Source: Acetobacter ghanensis (GTDB taxonomy: Bacteria > Pseudomonadota > Alphaproteobacteria > Acetobacterales > Acetobacteraceae). Taken from it: a DNA stretch of 64,000 nucleotides. The stretch spans positions 838,896 through 902,895 of the forward strand of contig NZ_LN609302.1 of assembly GCF_001499675.1 (NCBI RefSeq). The letters run 5' to 3'. The notes under the pieces were generated by a model. That model saw only the letters and a list, made by a program, of their open reading frames with translations. It did not search any database and had not been told where the DNA came from. Below, piece after piece: positions 26,416 to 36,002 of the stretch. Each line of letters opens with the position of its first letter. Positions within the stretch are counted from its first letter, which is position 1. A program made the position numbers and the translations under genes.

Positions 26416-26450
26416 CAAAACGCCTCGTGGTTGAAAAGAGGCGTTTTGTT
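26416..26450 (+). terminator. Rho-independent terminator after MFS gene
   Basis: CAAAACGCCTC pairs with GAGGCGTTTTG around an 11-base loop, with a following T-rich end. It lies 17 bases past the MFS stop codon. Confidence 0.85.
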
Positions 26451-26591
26451 TCCCGCTGTTTTGTAAGCTGATATTGCAAAAGATTGCGTATGTTGCAGCA
26501 ACAGGCGCAAACTAAGTTATTAACCTGATAAGGTTATAACTGTATAGGGTACATTATTTTATTTAAGGAAAACAACATAGCCAACTAAAAG

Positions 26592-26667
26592 TGGCGTCCC
26601 GTACGGGATTCGAACCCGTGTTGCCGCCGTGAAAGGGCGGTGTCCTAGGCCTCTAGACGAACGGGAC
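26592..26667 (-). tRNA. tRNA-Glu (anticodon TTC)
   Basis: Read on the minus strand it begins GTCCCGTTCGTCTAGAGG and ends ACGGGACG with an encoded CCA. The anticodon stem CCGCC/GGCGG holds the loop CTTTCAC, giving anticodon TTC. The T-arm GGTTCGAATCC is standard. About 76 bases with CCA. Confidence 0.96.
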
Positions 26668-26818
26668 AAGAGGCGTTGTTGGAGCGTTGTTTAGATTGGA
26701 ATTTACACACCGTCAAGCGGCTAAATTTAAATTGTGCGTTTTTTTTCGAATACCGGGGTGCGCCGTGCGATACACGCATGAAGATGAGGAGAATTTTCAT
26801 CTTGCCACGTGCTCTGGT

Positions 26819-27259
26819 TTATAATCCCAGCAGAGCCAACTCCTTTTGCAGGGCCGGTGGTAACTGGTCATGCCCTGCACCATGCTTCAGGTCTGGGGGG
26901 GCATCGGCCGGACGCAGGTATCGCCACCCCTGAAAAGGGCGGAGGGCGCGGGCTTCTACCCGGATAATGGTTGGGTCCACAAAGAGCAGTGTGCCGTTTG
27001 TACCATCGGCGCGCACTTCAGACTGAATATCAACCAGCCGCTGGCGGCATAGAATAAGCCCGGCAATAACCCGGTAAAGAGAGCCGCCCTGCAACAGCTC
27101 ATCAGCCTGTTTGGGAAAGGTGCGCGTGCGTACAACAGGCAGCATTTTACCACTTGCTGGGTGCAACCGCTGGTTTGCAGGTAATGTCTGGCGTTCTGCC
27201 AGTTCTTCGAGCGAGGTTACACCCACAACAAGTTTAATCAGGTTTATCATGTCAGTCAC
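26819..27259 (-). CDS. DUF1489 family protein
   Basis: A 146-residue protein of the alphaproteobacterial DUF1489 family: LIKLVVGVTSLEELAE at the start, ELLQGGSLYRVIAGLILCRQRL in the middle, and RPFQGWRYLRPADAP near the end are conserved. The function is unknown; the family often occurs in Rhodospirillales and Rhizobiales genomes as a single-copy gene. It follows hemW by 33 bases on the same strand and may be part of the kup-hemW unit. No metal or catalytic motif is obvious. Confidence 0.85.
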   Translation of the reverse strand: MTDMINLIKLVVGVTSLEELAERQTLPANQRLHPASGKMLPVVRTRTFPKQADELLQGGSLYRVIAGLILCRQRLVDIQSEVRADGTNGTLLFVDPTIIRVEARALRPFQGWRYLRPADAPPDLKHGAGHDQLPPALQKELALLGL

Positions 27260-27292
27260 ATGGGGATGGCTGGGAGGCGTGGCAATATCGGC

Positions 27293-28447
27293 CTAAAGCA
27301 CAAGGGCGGCCAGAAGTGCTTCCAGTCGTACCCGTCCTTCTGCCGTGGCGCGGAGCGACTGCTCGGTGCGGGTCAGGTAGCCCTCTGCCAGTGCTTGCGT
27401 CAGAGTGGGCTGGTCTACAGCATCGTCCAGCATCATGCCGGTGCGCGTGTAAAAACGGCGCAGGTCAATGCCTTCCTGCACGCGCAGGCCCATTAGCAGC
27501 ATTTCCTGCGCGCGTTCATGTGGTGTTAGTTCATCAGCCGAGGTCTGGCCCGTGCCGGTCGCCTCTACCAGCTCGGCCCACGGTTCAGGCGCACGGTGGC
27601 GGCGTGTGGCCAGCAATGTGTTGCCAAAGCTCAGGCGGCCATGTGCGCCGGGCCCTATGCCCAGATAGTCCGCATAACGCCAGTAGGTCAGGTTGTGCTG
27701 ACTCTCGCTACCGGGGCGAGCATAGTTGGAGACCTCGTAGGCCGCCATGCCGTGGGCATGGGTTAATTCTGCCGTGGCATCGTATAGCGCGGCCGCCGTG
27801 TCATTATCGGGGAGGGTAAATGTGCCTTTGCGGTACAGAGCCTCAAAACGTGTCCCCGGCTCTATTGTGAGCTGGTAGAGCGAGAGATGGTCGTCCGCCA
27901 GTTGCAGGGCGGTTGTTAGTTCCTGCCGCCACGCTGCAAGGGTTTGTTCCGGCCGGGCGTAGATGAGGTCAAACGTCAGGCGAGGGAACAGGCTGCGGGC
28001 CGTCTCCAGCGCTGCGCGGGCCTGTGCGGCTGAATGTTCCCGCCCCAAAAAAGAGAGAGCGTGGTCATCCAACGCCTGAATGCCAAGGGAAACACGGTTA
28101 ACGCCCGCCTGCCGGAACTGGTGCAGGCGTTCGGCTTCCACGCTGGTCGGGTTGGCTTCCAGTGTGATTTCTAGATCGGGGGCGGCATCAAACAGTGTTG
28201 TGGCGTCTTCTATCAGGGCGGCCACTGTTTCTGGCGCCATAAGCGAAGGCGTGCCTCCGCCAAAGAAGATGGATGTCAGCCTGCGGCGGCCAAGCCGTGC
28301 GGCATCGTACGCCAGTTCGGCCCGGAGTGCCTTGGCAAACCGGGCCTGAGGGATGGTGTCCCGTACATGTGAGTTGAAGTCACAGTACGGGCATTTGGCC
28401 AGACAAAACGGCCAGTGGATGTAAAGGGCGAGTGGTTCGTGTTGCAC
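27293..28447 (-). CDS. hemW: HemW radical SAM heme chaperone
   Basis: A 384-residue radical SAM protein. The iron-sulfur cluster motif is CLAKCPYC with Cys15, Cys19 and Cys22, as in HemW rather than the CxxxCxxCxC of true HemN. FFGGGTPSLM (SAM-binding GGTPS) and a C-terminal HemW domain are present. HemW binds heme and inserts it into respiratory proteins. The start is 4 bases after the kup stop on the same strand, so the two share a transcript. In many proteobacteria hemW sits beside rdgB, which is not seen here. Confidence 0.93.
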   Translation of the reverse strand: MQHEPLALYIHWPFCLAKCPYCDFNSHVRDTIPQARFAKALRAELAYDAARLGRRRLTSIFFGGGTPSLMAPETVAALIEDATTLFDAAPDLEITLEANPTSVEAERLHQFRQAGVNRVSLGIQALDDHALSFLGREHSAAQARAALETARSLFPRLTFDLIYARPEQTLAAWRQELTTALQLADDHLSLYQLTIEPGTRFEALYRKGTFTLPDNDTAAALYDATAELTHAHGMAAYEVSNYARPGSESQHNLTYWRYADYLGIGPGAHGRLSFGNTLLATRRHRAPEPWAELVEATGTGQTSADELTPHERAQEMLLMGLRVQEGIDLRRFYTRTGMMLDDAVDQPTLTQALAEGYLTRTEQSLRATAEGRVRLEALLAALVL

Positions 28448-28451
28448 GCGC

Positions 28452-30443
28452 TCAGATCGCGACCTTCACGCCCAATTCCACAACGCGGTCTGGCGGAATA
28501 CGGAAGAATTCCATGCTCGAGGTCGAGTTGCGCAGCATGAACAGGAAGATGGACATACGCCACCGCGACATGCGCGGCACCGAGGAGCGCGTGACCAGCT
28601 CGCGTGATGTGAAGTACGAGGCCTGAAGGGCGTCAAAATCCACACCGTTGGCTTTGAGTTCTTCCAGGGCGCGGGGGATGTTGGGCATTTCCATAAAGCC
28701 ATACCGCAGGATAACGCGGTAAACATCTGGTGCCAGTTCTTCCACCGTTACGCGATGGCCGCGTTCGGCCTCCGGCTGGTCGAGGTTCTGCACGGTCACA
28801 AACAGAACGTGGTCATGCAGGATCTTGTTGTGGCGCATGTTATGCAGCAGGCAGGGCGGCACAAAGTCCGGTGTGCTGGTCATAAACACGGCCATGCCCG
28901 GCACGCGGATAATGGTGCGGGACTGGGGCAGACGGGCGATAAAAGACCCCATGGGCAGGCTGTCCTGCCGTTGGCGAGCAATAATAAGGCCGCGCCCTTT
29001 TTTCCATGTGGTCATCATCAGGGTCAGCACGCAGCCGAGCATGACGGGAACCCACCCACCATCGGGGATTTTGAGCGCATTGGCGGTAAAGAAGGTGCCA
29101 TCCAGCAGCAAAAAGCCACCAAACACCATACCCACCTGCCATGCTGGCCAGTTGAAGTGCTTGCGAAAGACCGCAATAGCCAGAATGGACGTGCAGATAA
29201 ACGTGCCCGTAACCGCAATACCATAGGCGGAGGCCAAGGCGTCTGAACTGCGGAAGGCCAGAACCAGCAACACCGCACCCACGGCCAAAAAGCGGTTGAA
29301 GTCAGGTAGGTAGATCTGCCCTTCTTCTTCAGCATTTGTGTGGGTAATGCGCAGGCGGGGCATGTAACCGAGCTGAATAAGCTGGCGGCAGAGCGAAAAC
29401 CCGCCAGAAATCCCGGCCTGACTGGCAATAACCGTGGCCAGTGTGGACAGTACCACCATTGGCCCCCGCATCCAGTTGGGGCAGAGCAGGAAGAACGGGT
29501 TAGCCAGAGCCTGGGGATCGGCAATAACCAGCGCCGCCTGCCCAAAATAGTTCAGCACCAGCATGGGTAGCACAAAAAACAGCCACGCGTAACGAATGGG
29601 GGCACGGCCAAAGTGCCCCATATCCGCATAAAGCGCCTCTGCCCCGGTAACGCACAGCACAACAGCCCCCAGCGCAAGGAAAGAGAGCTTACCGTGATAA
29701 AACACAAATTCCAGTGCATAGGTGGGGGATAAAGCCAGCAGAATATGGGGGTGGTGCAGAATCTGGAGAATTCCCAGTACACCCAGCGTGCCAAACCAGA
29801 GCAGCATGATGGGCCCGAATATGGTTCCCACCCGGCCCGTACCAACCCATTGCACACTAAAGAGGCTGATAATAACCAGTATGGCTACTGGAATAACCAC
29901 CTCATGCGCTGCGGGAATACTGACCTCTACCCCTTCAATGGCGGATAGAACGGAAATGGCAGGCGTAATAATGCCATCCCCAAAAAACAGACAGGTGCCA
30001 ATAATGCCGACCATGCCAAGGGCCAGTCGCGTTCGTGTATTGGTGGTGACACGCTGAGCGAGGGACATAATGGCAAGAATGCCCCCCTCGCCATTATGGT
30101 CCGCCCGCATAATGAGCAGCACATATTTGACGGTCACGATTAGGATGAGGGTCCAGAAAATAAGACTGGCGACCCCCATAATTTCCCACGGTTCCACTTT
30201 ATGGTGGCCGGAAATGACCTCCACTGTGGAGCGGAAGGCGTAAAGCGGGCTTGTACCAATGTCACCATACACAACGCCCAACACGCTCAACAGAGCGGCA
30301 AAGCCTACAGGAGCCGTGGCATGTTGCGGCTGGTCTGCGTCGAACTCGGCAATACGCCGGGGTTCCGGTGCTCCGGTTGTTGGCTGCGGCTCACCCGGAG
30401 CAGGGGCGGAACCTGTAGGCTTTGTACTGTCGGCGTCTGTCAT
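28452..30443 (-). CDS. kup: KUP-family potassium uptake transporter
   Basis: A 663-residue membrane protein. The signature [16 protein letters not shown] follows a 55-residue hydrophilic N-terminus, then about twelve helices (ending near residue 480) and a cytoplasmic C-terminal domain. KUP proteins import potassium with protons, and they work at low external pH, which suits an acetic acid bacterium. It is immediately followed by hemW (4 bases). No TrkA or regulatory domain is seen. The long proline-rich N-terminus is unusual but present in relatives of this order as far as I recall. Confidence 0.93.
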   Translation of the reverse strand: MTDADSTKPTGSAPAPGEPQPTTGAPEPRRIAEFDADQPQHATAPVGFAALLSVLGVVYGDIGTSPLYAFRSTVEVISGHHKVEPWEIMGVASLIFWTLILIVTVKYVLLIMRADHNGEGGILAIMSLAQRVTTNTRTRLALGMVGIIGTCLFFGDGIITPAISVLSAIEGVEVSIPAAHEVVIPVAILVIISLFSVQWVGTGRVGTIFGPIMLLWFGTLGVLGILQILHHPHILLALSPTYALEFVFYHGKLSFLALGAVVLCVTGAEALYADMGHFGRAPIRYAWLFFVLPMLVLNYFGQAALVIADPQALANPFFLLCPNWMRGPMVVLSTLATVIASQAGISGGFSLCRQLIQLGYMPRLRITHTNAEEEGQIYLPDFNRFLAVGAVLLVLAFRSSDALASAYGIAVTGTFICTSILAIAVFRKHFNWPAWQVGMVFGGFLLLDGTFFTANALKIPDGGWVPVMLGCVLTLMMTTWKKGRGLIIARQRQDSLPMGSFIARLPQSRTIIRVPGMAVFMTSTPDFVPPCLLHNMRHNKILHDHVLFVTVQNLDQPEAERGHRVTVEELAPDVYRVILRYGFMEMPNIPRALEELKANGVDFDALQASYFTSRELVTRSSVPRMSRWRMSIFLFMLRNSTSSMEFFRIPPDRVVELGVKVAI

Positions 30444-30564
30444 GGCATTTCTGGCTCCGCGTCAGGGGCACAAGAAGAAGAAAGAAATTCTAGGATGCCC
30501 TCCATAAGGTGGGGAGAGTGCCAGAGGCAAGGCATACCGGATACCATTATTGAGAATAGGCTCT

Positions 30565-31263
30565 TTAGGCCAGTACCGGGCGTGGCCCGAATATGGCGCT
30601 ACCAACCCGCACAAGGGTCGCACCCTGCGCAATGGCCTGCTCAAAATCAGCCGACATGCCCATGGAGAGCACAGGCAGCCCGTGAGTATGCGCCATGCTG
30701 CGCAGGAGTTGAAAATGGGGCACCGGATTCTCCCCGGCTGGGGGAATACACATTAACCCACGCAGTGATGCCCCAAAGCGTTGCTGGCAGAGCCGGATAA
30801 ACCCATCCGCCTCTTCCCGCGGGACGCCAAACTTCTGGGGTTCATCCCCGGTATTAACCTCGACGAGCAGGTCAGGCAGCCGCCCTTCCGCATCTGCGGC
30901 CTTGGCAATGGCGTCCACCAGTGCCGGGCGGTCAAGGCTTTCAATCATGTCTGCAATACGCACAGCTTCGCGCGCCTTGTTGGTCTGCAACCCACCAATA
31001 AGGTGTAGGCGCATGTTGGGATGCGTTGCGCGCAAAGGTGGGAATTTTGCGGCGGCTTCCTGCACCCGGTTTTCACCAAACACACATTGGTGCGCGGCAA
31101 GGGCCTCCTGCACGCTTTGCTGGGGATGGAATTTGGAAACAGCCACCAGCGAGACCGAAGCCGGGTCACGCCCGGCAGCCAGTGCTGCGGCGTGCATACT
31201 CTTGCGGACCGCATCGAGCCGGTCCGCAATGGTGGATGAGGGGGAAGCGAGAGACGTATCCAT
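30565..31263 (-). CDS. YggS-family PLP homeostasis protein
   Basis: A 232-residue protein with the alanine-racemase-like barrel of the YggS/PROSC family. The lysine that binds pyridoxal phosphate is Lys44 in VAVSKFHP; GENRVQEA and HLIGGLQTNK are further signatures (the usual HFIG.LQ.NK). These proteins buffer free PLP in the cytoplasm. I take ATG at 31263 (MDTSLASPSS); a TTG 21 bases upstream in frame is also possible. The preceding gene ends about 60 bases upstream on the same strand. Confidence 0.9.
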   Translation of the reverse strand: MDTSLASPSSTIADRLDAVRKSMHAAALAAGRDPASVSLVAVSKFHPQQSVQEALAAHQCVFGENRVQEAAAKFPPLRATHPNMRLHLIGGLQTNKAREAVRIADMIESLDRPALVDAIAKAADAEGRLPDLLVEVNTGDEPQKFGVPREEADGFIRLCQQRFGASLRGLMCIPPAGENPVPHFQLLRSMAHTHGLPVLSMGMSADFEQAIAQGATLVRVGSAIFGPRPVLA

Positions 31264-31324
31264 ATGGCCCCGGAGTTCCTTCAAAGACGGAGGCAGGGCA
31301 GGCCCTGCTTTTGCTCCTTCCCTT

Positions 31325-32350
31325 TTAGGCGGGGGAAACGGTTAGCACAATTTTGCCAATATGGTTTCCGGCTTCCAGCGCCGCGTGGGCCTTATCCGCC
31401 TGCGCAAGGGGGAACGTGGCGTGGATAAGGGGGCATATGGCGCCTTTGTTCAGCAAAGGCCACACATGGTCCTGAAGTTCGTAGGCAATACGGGCCTTGT
31501 TGCGGCTGTCTCTGGGGCGCAGGCTGCTACCGGTTACGGTCAGACGGCGGGTCATGATCCGGGCCAGATCGGCCTGTTCGGCCTTGGCGCCGCCCTGTAG
31601 TGCAATAATGATCAGCCTGCCATCCATAGCGAGAGACTTGAGATTACGGTTGAAGTAGGCGCCCCCAATCATGTCCAGAATAATGTCCACACCTTTGTCG
31701 TGTGTCATTTCCCGGATGCGGGTTAAAAAATCTTCCGTGCGGTAGTTGATGGCCGTTGCCCCCAGTTCTTCGCACAATGCGCATTTTTCCGGGCTGCCTG
31801 CCGTGGCAAAAACCTGTCCCCCAAATGCCTTAACAAGCTGGATGGCCGTTGTGCCAATACCACTGGTGCCACCGTGTATAAGCACCCGTGCCCCCTGTGG
31901 CGGCAGGCTGGGCATAAACAGGTTGGACCAGACGGTAAAATACGTTTCGGGCAGGGCTGCGGCCTGTTCGGCAGTAAAGCCCTTGGGCCACGGCAGACAC
32001 TGGCCTGCGGGCACAAGGCAGTACTGTGCATACCCCCCACCATTGGTCAGTGCGCATACGTGGCTGCCTATGGCTGGCATGGTGGCGCCTTCCAGCGGTA
32101 GGCCGCACGCCACAACCTCCCCCGCTACTTCCAGCCCAAGGCGGGGGCAGGCGCCGGGTGGGGGAGGATAGAGGCCCTGACGCTGCATGAGGTCCGGACG
32201 ATTGACGCCCGCCGCCATAACGCGCACCAGCACCTCCCCTCGGCCGGGTTTGGGTATCTGGAGGGTTTCCAGATGCAGGACGTCCGGTCCACCGGGTTCG
32301 GTAAAACAGATGGCTTGCATGGAGGAAGGAACAACAGGAGCAGCAGGCAT
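31325..32350 (-). CDS. NAD(P)H-quinone oxidoreductase, PIG3-like MDR family
   Basis: A 341-residue zinc-free medium-chain dehydrogenase/reductase. The nucleotide-binding loop is RVLIHGGTSGIGTTAIQLVK and the N-terminal MQAICFTEPGGPDVLHLE is typical of the PIG3/quinone oxidoreductase group. The family reduces quinones or similar carbonyl compounds with NADPH. The start could be residue 1 or Met11, neither having a strong ribosome site. It sits between a YggS-type gene and a ClC channel, all on the minus strand with gaps of 61 and 119 bases, so co-transcription is uncertain. Confidence 0.87.
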   Translation of the reverse strand: MPAAPVVPSSMQAICFTEPGGPDVLHLETLQIPKPGRGEVLVRVMAAGVNRPDLMQRQGLYPPPPGACPRLGLEVAGEVVACGLPLEGATMPAIGSHVCALTNGGGYAQYCLVPAGQCLPWPKGFTAEQAAALPETYFTVWSNLFMPSLPPQGARVLIHGGTSGIGTTAIQLVKAFGGQVFATAGSPEKCALCEELGATAINYRTEDFLTRIREMTHDKGVDIILDMIGGAYFNRNLKSLAMDGRLIIIALQGGAKAEQADLARIMTRRLTVTGSSLRPRDSRNKARIAYELQDHVWPLLNKGAICPLIHATFPLAQADKAHAALEAGNHIGKIVLTVSPA

Positions 32351-32469
32351 GGGACACCGCCGATTTCTGAGTAAAAAACTGACGACCTGAATATGGCGCG
32401 CAGAATGAAGGGGTAAAAGGGGCGGGCGATCACGACCATGCTACATTGTCCGACATGGTCCGTGCGGAT

Positions 32470-34239
32470 TTATCGGCCGTGTTTTTCTCCGGCCAGTTCA
32501 CGGCGTGTACGTTCCAGTTCCTCCGCATAGCGGCGTAGCACGTAACGCTCGCTCAGAATGCCCAGAATGTGGCCCTCCCTGTCTGTTACAGCCAGCGCCG
32601 GGCGGGCTGTGCGCTCAAAGGCTGCCACGGCGTGCCCGATTGAAAAATCTGGCGAGAGAACCTCTTCATCATTTTCTGTTACGGCCGACAAAGGCTGGTC
32701 CGGGGCAATGGCAATGGACTGGATCAGGTTGCTTTCCAGCAGCCCGGCATAACGGTTCTGGTCATCATGCAGCACAATGTAACGGGGCATACGCCCGGCA
32801 AAAGCGGTGCGGGCATCCGCAACCGTGGTGTTTGCAGGCAGCAGGTCCAGTTGTGTGCGCATCATGCGGCTGACTGTTAGCGTGCGCATCCAGCCGACAT
32901 CCACCCCGGAGCGGATGTTTTCGCCCCGCAGGTGGAAGCGCCATGTTGCAAAGGAGTAGCCAAAAATGCGCTTGACCGTAAAGGAGGCCACAAGTGCTGT
33001 CAGCGCCACGGCAGCTGTCAGGTCTGCACTATGGGTGGTTTCCAGCGTGAGCAGAATCATGGTCAGCGGGCCGCCAATAATGGTGGTGGCCAGCGCGCAC
33101 ATGCCCGCAACCGTGCAGAGGGCAAGGGGCAGGTCCACAATGGGGGCAACCACACTGGCAAAGGCGGCTCCGGTTAGGACGCCCAGATAAAGCGATGCAA
33201 AAAACAGACCACCACGGAATCCCGAACCTATGGAAAGGGTGGACGCCGCAGCCTTGAGCAGTAGCAACCCCACTGCTGCCCAGAACAGAGGCGGGCTCAC
33301 CAGCCCCTCCCGCATGGCAATATGCCCCGAAGACAGAACAGTGGGGGACACAATGGCCAGTCCGCCAACCAGTAGCCCGCCAACCATGGGGCGGAGCCAT
33401 ATGGGTTTGATGCACAGGGCAAAAACCTGTTCGGCATAAGCCGCGCTCTTCATCAACCCAACGCCAATCAGCGCGGACAGCCCTCCCAGCACAGCCAAAA
33501 ACAGGTAAGCCAGTGGCGGCACGCCTTGCGGAAGGGTCATGCTAATGGCTGGCAGCGTTTCCCCTGTTAGGTGCACAACCGCTAATGCGCAGAGGGATGC
33601 ACAGGCAACAGGCGCTAGAAGCGGGAAGGCATAAGAGCCGATAATGAGTTCAAAAGCATAAAATGCCCCGGCCAGTGGTGCGTCAAAGGCGGAGCCAATG
33701 GCGCCAGCCGCGCCACACCCAACAAGCAGGCGGACATCGGCCCGGTGCATACGCAAATTGCGACCAATGCGTGAGCCAAAAGCAGCTCCAATCTGGCTAA
33801 AGCCTGCCTCCAACCCAAGGGAAATACCACACCCGTTGGATAGGATGGTCTGCCCCGTAACAATCAGGCTGTCCCGCATGGACATGCGACCACCGTGCAG
33901 GGCGTTGGCCTCAATGGGGTCAACAGGTCTGTAGCGTTTGTGGCGTTGCAGCGCATAATGCCACAGACCAAGCAGAAGGCCCCCGGTTGCAGGCACCAGC
34001 AGGGCGCGCCACGGGGCAACATGCTCCAGCCCGGACAGGCGTTTGTAGCCCGGAGCCAGCATGTTGTGGGCCAGCAGGGTGGTAAAGGTAATAAGGCTGA
34101 CGGCAAGCCCTGCCAGCACACCGGTTATGGCGGCCAGCACAAGAAGCCAGAGCGAGTCCGTGCGGACCAGTGCGCGCAGCGCGGCAAGCCAGCGGGCTGG
34201 TGTCTTATGGGTACGCAGGTGTTCCAGCAGCGCTGTCAT
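32470..34239 (-). CDS. ClC-family chloride channel/antiporter with CBS pair
   Basis: A 589-residue membrane protein. The first 430 residues hold the ClC helices, including GCGISLGLEAGFSQIG (the GLEAGF variant of the usual GREGP filter segment) and GSGFRGGLFFASLYLG (GGxFxPSL position). Residues from about 450 form a pair of CBS domains (MMRTQLDLLPANTTVADART onward). In bacteria such proteins exchange chloride for protons and can help acid resistance, which would suit acetic acid stress; this is inferred. It is followed on the same strand by a quinone oxidoreductase. Confidence 0.9.
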   Translation of the reverse strand: MTALLEHLRTHKTPARWLAALRALVRTDSLWLLVLAAITGVLAGLAVSLITFTTLLAHNMLAPGYKRLSGLEHVAPWRALLVPATGGLLLGLWHYALQRHKRYRPVDPIEANALHGGRMSMRDSLIVTGQTILSNGCGISLGLEAGFSQIGAAFGSRIGRNLRMHRADVRLLVGCGAAGAIGSAFDAPLAGAFYAFELIIGSYAFPLLAPVACASLCALAVVHLTGETLPAISMTLPQGVPPLAYLFLAVLGGLSALIGVGLMKSAAYAEQVFALCIKPIWLRPMVGGLLVGGLAIVSPTVLSSGHIAMREGLVSPPLFWAAVGLLLLKAAASTLSIGSGFRGGLFFASLYLGVLTGAAFASVVAPIVDLPLALCTVAGMCALATTIIGGPLTMILLTLETTHSADLTAAVALTALVASFTVKRIFGYSFATWRFHLRGENIRSGVDVGWMRTLTVSRMMRTQLDLLPANTTVADARTAFAGRMPRYIVLHDDQNRYAGLLESNLIQSIAIAPDQPLSAVTENDEEVLSPDFSIGHAVAAFERTARPALAVTDREGHILGILSERYVLRRYAEELERTRRELAGEKHGR

Positions 34240-34335
34240 GCCTTAGGGCATAACAGCATTGGGGGCAGGGCGTCCAATAAGTTGCATGACTGTCATACTT
34301 CATCTGGCTCATCCTGCTTCTGCGCAGGGTAAGGG

Positions 34336-35370
34336 TTAGGGGGCAGGCGGTTGAGCAGCCAGAATGCGCGAGATGTCGTCGTCACTCAGATGGTAATGGA
34401 AAAAGATGTTATAAAAATTCCGTACTGCTGTCCGTATATCCAGATCTGCGAACAACGTCGGGTGCAGCTTTTGTGCGGCCCACTGAAGTTGCAGAAGCTC
34501 CTCGCAGCCATAACGGTCCCATGCAAAAACCCCTTTGGGGTTGATCCACCATTTCTGCTGTTTAAAGGCATTGAGGGTTCGTAGAGGGGAGGATTCTGGC
34601 AGTTCTCCGGCGGCGGCATCCACAATCACCACATCTGGGTTCCAGACGGCAACCTGTTCAAAGCTGACCGGCCTGTGATTGCCCGATACCGTGGCTGCGT
34701 TGGTGCCCCCAGCAGCCTGAATCCATGCGTCAATCAGGGTTTTTTCACCGTCCACCTGTAGCGGGGAGAGACGGGCAATGTGGAGCACACGCGGGCGCTC
34801 TGCTTCATGCAATTGGGCGGTACGGAATTTGAGCAATTCAAGCACCCGTTCCATTTCCTGCCTGTAGCGTTTGGCGGTGTTATGGGCCTCCATTGTGCCA
34901 ATGGCTTCTGCCGTCATGTCTAGCGAGGTGAGCATGTCCGGCATGGTCATGTATTCGGCGGCCAGAGCGGTTACGCCTGCATGACGGAGTTCTTCCGCCT
35001 TGGCGGCGGAGGGTACAAATACCAGCCCAATCTTGTTGGCCAACAGGTATTCGGCACTGACGGTGTTGGGCTTTACCCCCATATGGGCCATGTACATAAT
35101 GGGCGATATTTTAAAAAGCCACGGATTATCAGCGGTATTTTCTGCCGTTATGCGTATGCGCGGAGCCGCGCCCAGCATCACGCTTATTTCGTTATGGGCA
35201 AACCAGAGGTCCGCAATCGGGGGGGCGTTATCCTTGATCTCAACCGTCGCACCACTCATATCTGTTACAAGACGTGCCTGAACTTGCAGAGGGGCGCACA
35301 GAACAAAACCTGCTGCTACACCTGCCATAAGGCGAAGCAGGCTGGAGAGACGGGGATAAGGGAAGGTCAT
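34336..35370 (-). CDS. Periplasmic binding protein, metal-chelate/cobalamin type
   Basis: A 344-residue protein with a signal peptide (LLRLMAGVAAGFVLCAP... cleaved near residue 32) and the two lobes of the PF01497 substrate-binding family: ITAENTADNPWLFK in the first half and VAVWNPDVVIVDAAAG in the second. Family members bind ferric siderophores, heme or cobalamin for an ABC transporter. No permease, ATPase or TonB receptor gene is in the window, so it is an orphan here. The ATG has AGGA 7 bases upstream, and a very AT-rich stretch (TATATATAAA) before that could hold the promoter. Confidence 0.83.
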   Translation of the reverse strand: MTFPYPRLSSLLRLMAGVAAGFVLCAPLQVQARLVTDMSGATVEIKDNAPPIADLWFAHNEISVMLGAAPRIRITAENTADNPWLFKISPIMYMAHMGVKPNTVSAEYLLANKIGLVFVPSAAKAEELRHAGVTALAAEYMTMPDMLTSLDMTAEAIGTMEAHNTAKRYRQEMERVLELLKFRTAQLHEAERPRVLHIARLSPLQVDGEKTLIDAWIQAAGGTNAATVSGNHRPVSFEQVAVWNPDVVIVDAAAGELPESSPLRTLNAFKQQKWWINPKGVFAWDRYGCEELLQLQWAAQKLHPTLFADLDIRTAVRNFYNIFFHYHLSDDDISRILAAQPPAP

Positions 35371-35485
35371 CAGTTTATCCTAATTTTATATATACTAAAA
35401 TACGGCCAGAAGGCTTGCAAGCGGCATTGGCGAGGGCTGGCAGACCACAAAAACGTGGTGTTTGCCCGTGTGCAGGAGGGGCGAG

Positions 35486-35752
35486 GTGCGTAAGCACAGT
35501 GTTATGGTAGGGGACAAAGTGCTGTATTACGCAGCCCAGTTGTCGCACGCACAGCGGTTTGCGCGGGCCAGACAGGCGGAAGGTATTGCCGCGTATGTTG
35601 TGCCGGACCAGGCGCCACGACCAACACGCAAGGTGCGTATGAACCCACTGACCGGGCAGCCTTATAAAAAACCAAAGTCCAGCACAAAGACGACCGAACG
35701 CAACGCCCCGGCGGCAGCACCCACAAGCGTTGATGAGAGGCCGGAAGCCTGA
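35486..35752 (+). CDS. Hypothetical basic protein, 88 residues
   Basis: I do not recognise this protein. It starts with GTG at 35486, with AGGAGG at the right distance upstream. The N-terminal half (VGDKVLYYAAQLSHAQRFARARQ) is probably helical; the C-terminal 40 residues are rich in proline, lysine, threonine and alanine and look disordered. It is convergent with the small ORF at 35763-35990 and divergent from the binding-protein gene. A minus-strand frame across it is rejected as a shadow because of its composition. Confidence 0.55.
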   Translation: MRKHSVMVGDKVLYYAAQLSHAQRFARARQAEGIAAYVVPDQAPRPTRKVRMNPLTGQPYKKPKSSTKTTERNAPAAAPTSVDERPEA

Positions 35753-35762
35753 CTGACGGAGG

Positions 35763-35990
35763 TCAGACGGCAACAGTGCGGTTGCGGCGCCAGCTATCTT
35801 CCAGAGCATCGGCCGGGTCCGGGTGTGGGTCGCTCCATGCGCCGTTCTGACCGGGGGCATGGGCAAGGGCACGCCACATGGCGTCCCCTGCCAACCGCTC
35901 CATAACTACATGCCACGATGGGGGAATGCGCCCTAACAGACGTTCCATTTTCTGGCCGGATGTTAAGGGTTTGGCGTAGTTATGCCCCAT
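35763..35990 (-). CDS. Hypothetical 75-residue protein after gluconokinase
   Basis: Unrecognised. It starts 12 bases beyond the gluconokinase stop on the same strand, so it is probably the last gene of the pentose phosphate operon. The sequence is hydrophilic with two tryptophans in the SWHVVMERLAGDAMW region and an acidic-proline end (DPHPDPADALED). No signal peptide or membrane helix. The close spacing is the main support for it being real. Confidence 0.5.
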   Translation of the reverse strand: MGHNYAKPLTSGQKMERLLGRIPPSWHVVMERLAGDAMWRALAHAPGQNGAWSDPHPDPADALEDSWRRNRTVAV

Positions 35991-36002
35991 GGTGGCGGTC
36001 TT

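Noticed and set aside
35375..35872. 165-codon minus-strand frame over the small basic protein
   Set aside because: Mirror of the plus-strand gene that has a proper AGGAGG site; composition rich in Cys, Arg and Trp.
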